The notes below the pieces were generated by a model, which ran no database searches, was not told the DNA's origin, and was given only the letters and a program-made list of their open reading frames with translations. Shown here in pieces: positions 22,228-33,359 of a stretch of 64,000 nt of DNA. The translations under genes were made by a program, and so were the position numbers. Source of the DNA: Volvox africanus (taxonomy: Eukaryota > Chlorophyta > Chlorophyceae > Chlamydomonadales > Volvocaceae); assembly GCA_030268105.1 (NCBI GenBank), contig BSDZ01000080.1, positions 4,217,501 to 4,281,500 on the forward strand, written 5' to 3'. How positions within the stretch are numbered: the stretch's first letter is position 1; the number at the start of each line of letters is the position of its first letter.

Positions 22228-23058
22228 TCACCTCAATCTCCGCTTCACTGAAATTGTCGCCAATCCAAACGACAAGGCTGCCATGTGACACTGGATCACC
22301 GCTAACGGACCATCATAGCTGTCACAACTGTCATAACTGGCACCTTCCAGCAGCTCGGTTGGTTGGCTCGGCTCTTCCACCACCTCCTCGACATCCACAT
22401 TCATCCCCACCCCCGCCTCGTCCTCCATCTCTGCCTCTGCCGCCTCCACATCCATCTCACCTCTGACTCCGCCACTCCTGACGCCATCTCTGACTCCATT
22501 GCTTCTGACTCCGTCATCGACGCTGCCTCTTTTTGACTCCGCTCCCACAACAGGCCCTAACTCTGCCTCCTCATTGTCCACCTCTGCCGCTACCCAGGCC
22601 GCGGACGCTGCCTTGGATTCCGTTTCCACACTGCGGCGTTTCTGCATCTGGCCGCCCTGCTCCTTCTCCTCCATCTCACCTTCATCAAAACAGTCAGCAT
22701 GTCGCTTGACCCGAGGCAACACTGTAGGGCCGACGCTACCAGGGCCCGAGGCTTGCGGACATTGTTGTGAAGATGAGGAATAGTTGGAAGTGGAGGTGTA
22801 TGGGGATCTGGAGGAAGGCAAAGGGCTAGGAGCCGGTTTGCTGCGAAGGGGCATATGGCGGAGTTGAGGGCAGCACCACACCATGGGTGACCTCAGCATC
22901 CTGCAACTCGGCGGACTCCGCCTTGACACTTGACTCCGCCTCCGACTCGCCATCCAACATCCAACATCCCAGGCAGGGAGGACATCCATGGGGTCGAAGG
23001 TGGGAGGGCTCCTTCCTGTGGGAGCAAGACTCAGACCATGTGGATGCCTTGGGACCAT
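22228..23058 (-). CDS. Hypothetical low-complexity protein (doubtful)
   Basis: A continuous 276-codon frame. Its middle is basic and Ser/Pro-rich, then acidic with repeated short units (DDGVRSNGVRDGVRSGGV) caused by DNA repeats, then Glu/Val-rich. It has no recognisable domain. The length and the acidic/repeat character could be a real but unconserved protein or an accident of a GC-rich repeat. No splice structure or neighbour supports it. Confidence 0.25.
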   Translation of the reverse strand: MVPRHPHGLSLAPTGRSPPTFDPMDVLPAWDVGCWMASRRRSQVSRRSPPSCRMLRSPMVWCCPQLRHMPLRSKPAPSPLPSSRSPYTSTSNYSSSSQQCPQASGPGSVGPTVLPRVKRHADCFDEGEMEEKEQGGQMQKRRSVETESKAASAAWVAAEVDNEEAELGPVVGAESKRGSVDDGVRSNGVRDGVRSGGVRGEMDVEAAEAEMEDEAGVGMNVDVEEVVEEPSQPTELLEGASYDSCDSYDGPLAVIQCHMAALSFGLATISVKRRLR

Positions 23059-24457
23059 TCCCAGAACCAGGGGGCCATAGGCAAAACTATATGAGCAAGG
23101 ACAACATGGACTTTGTTACACTTCCAGGTCGATTTCTTTGGGGGAACACCTTCCTTATGATAAGAGAAATTTTATCATCCACAAATTACGCCAGGGAAGG
23201 TAGGTATTCGTGAAAGTTTTGGTAGTGCAGGGAGGACATTCTTAGGGTTTGAAGATGTCATGTTCCACAGCCTCCATGGTCTCCCCCTCATCATCAGAGG
23301 TATACATGCATGCAGCACTCCCATCAGTCCCTCCACTGCACGGGGGCAAAGGCAGAGTATATGCACAGCGCCAGGTTTCCAATACATCAACATGCATGCG
23401 GGCTCACATCCATCAGGTCACATGATTCGTGATAAGGACGACAGTGCAGACCCACGGGTCGTTGGAACTGCTGGCATGGCGACCTCATTCTGGGTGTGGA
23501 CGACAATCACCATCGCCTTGGGCAGCACCGCGGTCAAATAGAAACGCGGTCCATGACTTTCTGTCTCCGCCTTAACCAAATGCATGGAGCCCATTCGGCG
23601 CACAGCACAACATACCCCCCTCTCCCCCACTGAACCTGTTACCCACTCGGTTACAGCGGTTAGTAGCTTGCGTTTCAAACCACAGTGTCAGATCTGCTCT
23701 TCGAGATCTGACCTTTCTTCTTTCCCACTCGTCCAATCCCCATCCACCCACTGGTGGTGGGTGTGTACGGGGGATGTCCTTATGTCTAGGCATGTCGGGG
23801 CTGTGTATTCTTTAGGGATTTATTGTTTCTACTGTTTTTAGTTGGGGATTCGCGTTCTGGTGCGGTGACGAGATTCACTGATCTGATCGGTGGTCCGGGG
23901 TGAATCCGGGAGGGATGTTTGTGTGCATTTGCATGGGGGTGGCTGGTGTTGATCGGAGGACCCCGTCCAAACCCAGATAGCCTCCACTCACTGGACACAC
24001 TCTGCGTTCGCCACGCAATCAGCATGCACGCAAGGTCGCAATTGTATCGTCCATTAGCCGCCCTCATCCATTTGACATTAAAGGCGTAGCCTTGGTAGTA
24101 ATGGTTACAGTGTTGGTTTCAGCGACACGCCTGCCCACACTTTTTCCGCAGCCTTCAGCGCTCTTGGACCCATCATGTTAGGATTACCCCCCGCGCACAT
24201 AGGGTGGCTGGCACTCCATCACCAATCTACAGCCGGCCGTCTAAATCACAGCTCCTAGGTTTGCATGACGGGTGTCGCTTACACCGGCCTCCGTTCACTC
24301 ACACCGCTCCTGTTCGTGCACCGTGCAGCAATCACCTGCTTATTATCGCTCGCTGCGCTGTCCCGATGTGACATCATCAAGTAACAGCACCTAGCTCCCT
24401 CGTGTCACATGAGAACGCCGCAAAGCAAGCATGGATATAACCATGTTAATGTAATTT
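23059..24457. other. 3' flank of DPE1, no gene seen
   Basis: No supported coding sequence. On the minus strand TGTAA, the polyadenylation signal used by volvocine algae, occurs about 170 and 350 bases after the DPE1 stop codon (TTACA on the plus strand near 24285 and 24105), so part of this is probably the DPE1 3' UTR. Confidence 0.4.
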
Positions 24458-27400
24458 TCACTTGCCCCGGGGCAGACGGTTGGTATCACTGGCCAGCCGC
24501 CGCAGGTCGGCCGCGGTGCCTCGGAGCCCCTCCCACACGCGGCCGTCACCCACCCGCCAGCGCCAATTGCCAGCGGCAGTGCCCGGCGTGTTCATGCGAG
24601 CGCTGTTGTCAAGGCGCATCACGTCCTGACACAGAGGCAGGGAGGGCGCAGGCGAGAGCTTAGGAGACGTAGGTGTATACGCAGGCGTGAAGGCGCCTGG
24701 GGGCCGTTAGCAAGTACGGATGATGTACCCCCTAGCTGTGGCTGTCGGGTCGCTCCCTAGGAAGCGAGGGGGATGCTCACGATGCACGACCGTGTGCCCC
24801 GACGAATGCGCAATAGGCTGACACCATGTACAGCAGCTGCAACATGTGCCACTGCCTCCACGCGCAGGATGAGCTGACCCCGTTTAGGTGCGGCACTCCC
24901 CGGCTATCCTAACGTAGCCGCTGGCACAGGGTGCTATATCAGTTCGTCTGGGACGTCAGGGAGTACCGCTGCCACACTCACGCCGGCACCTCCGGCGATA
25001 CGAAATCGAAAACAAAATCAAAATCGAAAACGTCGACTTAGTAATAATACCTTTGCTTGGCAGCCCCGCAGGCACACCCACAACTGCGTTAACGCAACGG
25101 AACGGAAAGCAGTTCCGCTGCAAGCGTGCAGTCGCCTGATGCTTGGATTAAATGGAGGACGTGTCATGCGCATGCAATACCCACGCAACCCGGAGAGGAG
25201 CTTCCCCGTCCCACCTGCAGCATAATGACGCATGTGCGGGGAACGGCTGCCATGCATGCTCGAATGAAGTCCCACGCAATGTCGCTGCCATCGGTACGCA
25301 GGTACGACCGGATGTATGACTTGTCCGTCTCATTGGCGCTGCCCCGAAACCATCCCACTGCTGTCTCGTTGTCATGCGTGCCCGGGTATACAAAGCAGTT
25401 TTCGTAGTGATTGTGCGGTAGGTGCACATTGCTCGGGCCGCCACCCCAGGCGAATTGGAGAACCACCATGCCGGGCGCGCCAATCGCCTCCCTGCCACGC
25501 CACATACAACAGGCCAGGTCATCCGAAGAAGAAGGCTACAGGTCTTATACAAGCTAAGATTCGAAGGCCTTGAAGATGCCCCCTGGGTAGGGTAGGGGTG
25601 CTGCAAGGCAGTCCGTGCAGTCTGTGCACTAGTGGCTTACGCAGGACAACATATTGATGCGTGCCGCAGGTGCATTGCATGATGCTACGAGATCAGCCCC
25701 AACAGGCTGGGAGCTGGCCCTAGCAGTCCCGAGGCCGCACCTCAGTGCCACCACGTCACTGGTGATGACCCCAAGGTCCTCTGCCAGAATGGGCACGGCA
25801 CCCAGCGCCTTCTTCATGGCCGTGAACAGCTCCAATCCCGGGCCCTGCCGCCACACGCCATTCATGGCGGTCGTTTCCTTGGCATCCACGCTCCAGTAAC
25901 CTGCGGAAGGGCAAGGTCATGGGTGGTGAGGGTGGACGAAAAGCAGTAAGAAAAGGTTAGGTACAGGTAGCGGTGAAGTACGAGTTAACTCGTGGGCCAG
26001 GGAAGCGGGTCCGGAGCACCGTGAGCAGATGGTGTGAGTTGCAAACAACAACACTAGAACCGGGAGGGATGCGAGAGGCCCTCCACGCTGCAAATTTGCT
26101 CTCGGAACCTCAGATGAACCACTGACGAATGCTACTGCAGCTTTCAGCTGGGGCTGGCTGAGGCGCAGCTCGGGCCACTGCTGGTAGTCTTTGCAATGTC
26201 GCCTAATTAAGTTGCTGCACTACCTAGCAGCCCTCTTTCGCCATTCCATGTACCCGCGGCTGCTGCCCTACCCCCTTGGCTCCCTTGTGGCCTGGCCTCC
26301 TGCCGCGGCTTCAACTGCAGGCGGCTATCGTACGTACCCGCGAAGCCACGGAAGTGGTCAATACGGCACTCATCGTAAAGCTGCAGGGTACGTGCCATGC
26401 GGGCAGTCCACCATTTGTAGCCCTCCTTTTTGTGAGCAGGCCATCGGTACAAGGGGCTTCCCCACAACTGGCCTGCGAAGGTGGAAGATATTAGGAGGTG
26501 AGTTGTGAGTTCGGAATATTTTTCCCCTTGACAACTCCAACACGATTGCATCTTTGGTGTCCTGAGGACCAGGCCGCGCCGAGTAGAACAGTGTGGCTAT
26601 GTGTGCATAGCTGCACCTGCGTGTCGGTGTGTATCGCATTGCACCTATAAGTGCCTTTGCAGCACAAGCCAGGTTGTATAGCCAACCTGGCGCTCTTTGA
26701 ATCCATGACTGCCCTCCCAATCACGCCACCCATGTCTAAGTCCGAGTTCCTGGTTTCCTCTCTACCCCACCAGTGGCCGAGAAGGCGTCCGGGGGCACTC
26801 CGCTGACTTCCGCGGGCAGGCCGTCCTCATTGAGCTCAAACAGATGGCGATTGGCCCACACGTCCGCGGAGTGACCTCCCACGTAGATGGGCATATCGCC
26901 AATTAATTTGATTCCTCGGGCATTGGCGTAGGACTACCAGAGGGGATGGAACAAGGCGGCCGGAAAGGTAGAAGGATCAGGATACGCTGTAGCGCACGCG
27001 GTGGGCCAAGGGAAGGAACAGGCGGCTGGGACATAGCTGAAGCTCCGCACGATCCACCTGGGAGTGATTTGACAGCGCACTCTCATTTACCCCCTATGGT
27101 ATTATTGCTAACGTACCCGCACTGCCAGCCACTGCTTTTCGAAAAAGTACTGGATGGCAATAAACTCGTCAATAGCATCCGCGTTCTGCTCCCTGAACTC
27201 CTTCAGTGCCGCTGGCTGGCGCAGGCGGAGCGGCTCTGGCCACTGCCACCAAGCCAGGGTGCACAGATCTGGCAGGTTGCGCGCCACGTCAAACACAGCC
27301 GACTCCTCAATCCAGGGGTGGCTCTTTCGGAACGCCAGGTACTCGTCACGAAAGTGCCTGAAGCGGTCGTCCCGCAGCAGCCGCCGCGCGGCACGTTGCA

Positions 27401-27953
27401 GCAGCGGCAGCTTGGCAGCGGCCACTGCTGGAAAGTCTACGTCAGCGACAGGTACATACGGCGGTGCCTCAGAGGATTCGAGAAGGCTGTCCTTGATCAG
27501 GTCCTGGATGGAGATGACTAGTGGATTACCGCAACTGGCATCGGTACCGGCGTAAGGCGAGTAGTACATTGGGTCTGGCGGCACGAGCGGCAGGACCTGC
27601 CAGCACGTCATGCCTGCCTCCACGAGCCAGTCGATGAAACGCTTGGCCTCATCGCCCAGCTCGCCGATGCCGTGGGGCCCGGGCAAGGACGTGGGGTGTA
27701 GCAGGATGCCTGCTCGCCGGCCCTTGTCGTAACTGGGCAGGTTCTTGTCATAGTCGGGACCTAGTTTATCGCCGGGGCCTGGACCCCCGCCAAGCTTGAA
27801 TGCCAGGGCAGCAAGGGAGCGCCTGCCCGAGCGCAGTGGTCGCGTGCAAGGCGCACCTCGCACTGCAACACCTCTGCTAATGGAGAGAACAAGATTGCGA
27901 CGCTCCAACTGTTTCTGGCACTGTACGCCTGGCGGCGCTCGAAGCGGCAGCAT
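24458..27953 (-). CDS. DPE1: 4-alpha-glucanotransferase (disproportionating enzyme 1), plastid
   Basis: Exons on the minus strand: 27953-27117, 26933-26771, 26472-26338, 25900-25741, 25491-25215 and 24625-24458. They total 1740 nt, 579 residues, and all phases agree; this is the normal length for plant/algal DPE1. It is a GH77 (MalQ) enzyme that transfers malto-oligosaccharide segments between glucans in starch metabolism. Hallmarks in order: RRAGILLHPTSLPGPHGIGE, PYAGTDASCGNP, GDMPIYVGGHSADVWAN, GVPPDAFSATGQLWGSPLY, RIDHFRG (nucleophile Asp, about residue 371), ILAEDLG (acid/base Glu), GTHDNET (third acidic residue) and the C-terminal ARMNTPGTAAGNWRWR. The first ~45 residues are basic and Ser/Arg-rich, suiting a plastid transit peptide. 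The C. reinhardtii orthologue is STA11. It lies 252 bases downstream of the tectonic stop codon on the same strand. Confidence 0.96.
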
Positions 27954-28205
27954 GTGAGTTGATTGTACCGACTGAGTGTTACACGGATCCCTCGCAGTTT
28001 AAGGCTATTTCAGATAATCATACCATTCGCATTACATAATATCATTCACAGTGTATTGTCGTTGATGAGGTAAAAGTCGTGATGTGGTGACTTTGCGGGA
28101 ATCAATCCCGTACCATACCGAGACATCGTAACATCCTGACATGCAAAACAATCTACCAACATTACATACGAGTCGTAAGCATCGAGATCTACTTCACTAA
28201 AATCT

Positions 28206-31200
28206 CTAATAACAGAAATGTTGAAGGGTTAAAGAAACGGCTGCCGCAGCCAAGATGACTAGTAGAATACACAGTCGGGAAGCCCCGACAGCACTATCTG
28301 AGACGACAAAGGGGTAGAAAACGTCTGCAGGTAGCGGCACCACCAAAGGAGGCGCCGGCTTCTTGACAGATACTGCTTGCTGCGGTAATCGAATGAAACT
28401 GACATTGAATTTAAGAAAGAAGCGGTTAGGCGTGGTCTCTGAAGCCTTATCTGGTATGTCCCAAACACCAGTTGTGAAGCATAGCTTGGCGTAGAGCACC
28501 TGCGAGCAGCAAAGCGCAGAACTACTGCCTCAAGAACTCATGCCCTTATGGACGTAACAAAAGCAAAATCGCATGGATATATCTATATCACATGGCTGGG
28601 GAAACACACGATGCGGGCGCTAGAAAGCTGTCGCCCTATCCCTAAGATATCGCGGCGGCCTGTTGATGCCGTACTACTGAATACACACGGACATACACCA
28701 AAGCGAGTCGCGCAACAGATCCCGAGCGCTGATGAAGCGATCCAATACAAACTGGCGCACCTTCTGCTGCAGGTTATTGGACGAGAAGGCAACCCCCGTG
28801 ACAATCTGCAGGTCAAACCCGACCACGAGGCCTGAACAGGCCATGTCGGCCTCCGAGTAGATGGGAACTGTCTGGTTGAAGGGTACACCTGACAGTGACA
28901 CCTGCACATGGGCAGCGTGCGATCCACGTCGGTGAACAAGTAACCGGTAGTTGTTTTAAATGTGTGCCTGTGGTATGCTTGGGTAGTTTTCTTAAAACGA
29001 TAGTCAGCATTCGGAGGGCGCCAGAAGGCATCTGCGGTTGGAACAATACGAGGTAACACCGGCAAAGTAATGACGTCGCCGATCCATGATGCATGAGCGT
29101 ATTGCACTCAGTATCGCACGGTCAGACCCGCACACCGCCCAACCATGTGAAGGTTACCTGCACCCAGTCGTTGATGTTGCTGAAGTCTGCATTGCCCCAT
29201 TCGCCCAGATACAGACTGCCGCTTTCCATGCTCGGCAGCAGCGTTGGCATGGCCAGACGGAGGTACTTCTCAGGTTGGCTCACTTGGTTGCTGCAAGGGG
29301 GGAAGGGGCGGCTCAGCAGGCAACCTGTTGGTGATCCCGTAAATCAGTTAGGTCAGGTTATAAGGCCAGGGAGAACCACCTCTCTAGCCCCTGCGCTCCC
29401 GCACATTACCACTCAGGTCCCAAGGCCGAGTATTACACCGCCCCGTCCGGGCCAACTGCACTGTCACAGGAACCTTAAAATAACTAATAGCAAGGAAGAC
29501 TGGTGGTCGACCTGGTGGTGATATTGACAGGACAGCACGCAAAAATGCAAAATATGGTTACTCGCATAGTCTCAGCTACGATGCCCGCCGTAACAGCGAC
29601 TCTGCTCTGCACCCTGCTATTTTCAGAGCGCGCAGCGAGCCAGGCTGCAGGACCCGCCCTCTACTGCAGTGCTCGTGGTGGGGGTTTGCTCACATGCAGA
29701 AGTCCTTGAGCTCCAGCTTTGTAAGGCTGACACTGCAGGAGCTCGTGAAGTTGACCCCATACTTAACGGTTTCAAACGAGGTGGCATTACACAGCCCGTT
29801 CGGACCTGGCGTCGGGACGGGCATGCCGCTCACCAGGCGCTGGATAGCTACTGCCCCGCTGGTGTTGGTCACCTCCGTCCCCGCCTGAACATCGAACCCC
29901 ATTACGGGCGCAACCCCAACGGGTTAAAGGGGCAAGGGAGTCACATTGACTCTGTCCAGAGGTGCCTGCTTGTTGACTGCAAGGAGAGACGCAATCAATC
30001 GGCGCATGAAACCCACACCATGCATCACATGTCCACCAGGAAATGGAATGTTCGCCCCTACCTGCGAGCTCCCGCGAATCCCTCCGCGCCCCGCGCTACT
30101 CCCCAACCTGATCCGCCTCACCAGCACAGGGAGGCCAGTAATATAGCCCGGGTGGCCGCTAGAGACGAACTGCACGGTTGTGGCCTGGGAAGAGTCGATC
30201 CAACTGACTCGGACGCTCTGCAGCAGCGGCGAGTTGCTGACCAGGATGTCTGTAAGCACCAGTGTCAACTCTACCTGCACGTCGGTTTCATCCGTCACAA
30301 TATTTACCTTCCGTTCGCAAACATATCCTGGAGATGGAAACAGAGCTGGGTGTCATCCAGTGCGTGCGACCGGCCACGTCGCGTTGGAAGGGGCCGGTAA
30401 AGATACCATGTCCGGGACGAATCCGGTCCGAAATTGCCAGCAGTATGGCTGCATACTCCTCGCTTAGAAGCCGAACTCACACGTGCGGCCGTGTTGACAC
30501 CTTTACCGCCCCTCGTCGTGTTGCTAGTGCCCAGGGCGCGCAGCACTGACGTCCTTGGAACCCCCCTGCGGTGCGCCACACCCCTTTGCCCGTGCTTATC
30601 CACCGGGCAAAGTCGCCAAATTACCTCATCGATGAAGCCGTATGGGTCCGCGTATGTGTAGTACAGCGTCATGTTCAGATATCGCACAATGTTGCTACAC
30701 AAGCCGCTTGTTGAATTGTACTTGGAAGTCGTGCTGGACGCCTTGGACAAAGCTCCAGTAACGGGATCCAGGTACTAACAGGCGGCAGGAAATAGGACAG
30801 GACTTCACCGACATGGTATGGCCTCTGGTGGAAGGACAGCTAAGCATTCGCATGGCTCCCACCCCTGGACCGGTGTCTTGAAAGCCGCTGACTCATGTTA
30901 CATGAACAAAGAGCCCTATGCACGTTAGCACGCCAAGGTTCGACTCGTTGCCGCGCACGATCCTTCTCTGCTAACCTGTACTCTGACGACGGTAACCGGT
31001 GCCACCGAGCTGGAGCCCTGACCCGTGAGGATGTGCAAATCGCTATAGAAATGCGGCGTGAGGATGCCGGAGCCGTTGCAAGCAACGCTGAGGTTCAGGG
31101 TCTTCAAGTTGCGTTCACAGGTCACATAGTAGTCCTGCAGCCGCAGTAAGCATTGTGGGGATCGATGCCGACAATAGGCTGTTAGTACGTCCCCCGCGGT

Positions 31201-32917
31201 ACAGCGCTGTGGCTCGTCTAGGTTGGGAACGTTGGGACGCCACACGTGCTGCGAGCGACGACGGCACCGCTGGGATACAGGCAACAGCTGCACGCCTTCT
31301 AGTCGTGCCAAGGCATCGATGCAGCAACTTGCTCAGCAAAGGTACATTCAATAGATTAACCACGCTCAAGGCTCGGCAGTGGAGTCGAAGTTCTTGGCTT
31401 ACGAAACGAAATTTGTTAGTACGGCACTGACAAGATGCAAGTCCGATTAGGACACAGACCAATGCCAGCCATACACCTTTTGCAGCAGTTCCTCAACGAC
31501 GGGATCTGCTGCGGGAAATTCCAACTTTGGAGTCGTGACCGGCGACACTGCCTGCTACCCGGCCTTCCCTGCCCCGATGCGCACCCTGCTCCCTGTAGGA
31601 GTGGGCATCAGGTACCCGACCACAAACTGGTCATTGCACACGCTGCTGAAGGCGGGGTATGGCACGGTGAGCGGCTGCTTGGCGCTGGAGCCCGCTGCGT
31701 AAGCCTGGACGACGCTTTGAAATGAGTATTGAACCGGGGTGGACGGCGGCGACACAGCGGCGGGACATTGCGCCAGCTTAGCATTGTCGCCCGCGTTGCC
31801 TGATGGAGGGTCTGCGAAGGCGCAGGGCAACGTCCAGGGTCAGGCAGCACACGCGTGACACGTGCAACCGGGCCTAAATGGCGACGCCGGGCAAGGCCCG
31901 CAGCTGACAGGGAGCGGTCACCAGGCAAGGAATGAGATATGGGAATAGACCGAAATAGCCTTTGAACCTATACTCCAGGAGGCGGTGCCCTATTACACAC
32001 ATACATGCACATGTGCACGCCAGGGGCACCCTGGGCAAACCCACATTCCCGCGGAACGTAGACATTGTGCCTCTGGAAGGACCGGGCTCTGGTGACAGCC
32101 ACTGCATGATCCATCTGAGCTACGATATCGCCATCGTTCATTCCATCACCCACGGCTGCCTCCGTATGATCCGTGAACCATGAACGCACCCGGGTACGTG
32201 TCCCCGACATTGGGGTTCTTGTCCGACACAATGCAAAGCAGCTGAGATAAAAATTTCGCGTTGTCCGCCTGCTCCACCGGCTGGACGTAAAAGTCACTGC
32301 TGGCCGGCAAGTTGACCTGAGGCATGTGCACAGCGAAAAGGGTGAAGGTAAGATAGTTGGGAGGATGCCGGAGTTGCATTCTATACAAACCTTCATCCAT
32401 TGGAAGGGGCTACTGCCGTTGGCTCAATTCCAGACGTTTGCTGGTTCCTTATGTCCAATACCGGTTCCTCGTGCCTTATGCATTCCTGTTGCTGGAGCTT
32501 GCCCGTGCGTCTTCTACCCAGTGCCATATGTACTAACCTTATAACACGTGAACGTGAAGGAGCCGAGTGGCATTCCCTCACCTTATAGACGAACCCGTCT
32601 GACACACAATACTTGAGCGTCTGCTGCGCTGTCCCAGAGGGTAAACAAATGCCATCTGACTGGAAGAGCTTTGTCAGTGCGGCTGGGCACTTCGAATCGC
32701 AGCAGCACCCATAGCTGCAGCCCACATTCAAGAGGTCGCAGTTGCAGCTGGCTGTGAGGTTGCGGGAAGTCGGTGGGTTAAGCGGTACCACACTCCAGTC
32801 GACAGGGTATGTCTGAAGTGCCGACCCTTGGCCCCTCGCTAGTTGCAGTATTAATGCCACGAGGACTGCTATGCAAGAGTGCTGTCTCCAAAAGCTGCTT
32901 GCCCTAGCAGCGCCCAT
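28206..32917 (-). CDS. TCTN: Tectonic, ciliary transition-zone protein
   Basis: Twelve exons on the minus strand: 32917-32582, 32316-32190, 31811-31585, 31551-31477, 31426-31403, 31134-30976, 30774-30625, 30307-30062, 29884-29694, 29290-29158, 28901-28761 and 28499-28206. They give 700 residues with every phase consistent. Tectonics belong to the MKS complex at the ciliary transition zone and act as part of the membrane gate. The start is chosen for a clear signal peptide (MGAARASSFWRQHSCIAVLV). The family signature CNCDLLNVGCSYGCCCDSKC follows at about residues 55-80, then the tectonic domain with SGLCSNIVRYLNMTLYY, GYITGLPVLV, a Cys pair around YGVNFTSSC, and the closing PLPADVFYPF. A C-terminal helix (ILLVILAAAAVSLTL) anchors it. 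Exon 5 is a 24-nt microexon. The acceptor of exon 8 (CGGAAG|GTA) lacks a good pyrimidine tract and is the weakest point. Confidence 0.9.
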
Positions 32918-33359
32918 TTCAGTCCGTACTCCTTGCCAAACCCCCTCAGCAACTAAGATTTCTGATAAAAATATCAGCTTGCATGTACGGTTCGAAGCGT
33001 CCGCCAGGTGTCGTTGACGCGCATTGGCAGGTACCGCGGCTGAGCTCACAGACAACCGTAGAAACAATGAAATGACAAATCTGCAGATAAACAATGGTGA
33101 ATTGCAGGGATTCCAGGCGGGGACGGGAGTTTTGGCAGCTGCGTTTAAAACGTTGGAACCACTGTGTTTAAGGTAAACTTGCGCTACGAACTGCCTTTGC
33201 CGTATACATGTTGCATGAATTAGGATAATATCTTTATGACGAGTAAATATTTATCTCAGCACTGTAGGTACCATTCGTAATGCAACCGCAAACCTGGCTC
33301 CCTAAAGAGTAAAAACAATTGTACAAGCATTGAATGTTCAATGCATTCGTTACGCAACC
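32918..33359. promoter_or_regulatory. Shared divergent promoter region, tectonic / ADCS
   Basis: The ATGs of tectonic (minus) and aminodeoxychorismate synthase (plus) are 442 bases apart and point away from each other, so both promoters and 5' UTRs must lie here or overlap. The right part (about 33180-33350) is AT-rich. No defined motif is called. Confidence 0.5.

Noticed and set aside
22228..23058. Retroelement or matrix-protein reading of the 276-codon acidic frame
   Set aside because: No protease, reverse transcriptase, integrase or repeat-motif signature; kept only as a doubtful hypothetical CDS.
28081..28125. Possible tRNA-like arm (GCGGGAATCAATCCCGTA)
   Set aside because: A short stem only; no acceptor stem, D-arm or anticodon arm could be built. 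No tRNA or rRNA gene was found in the window.
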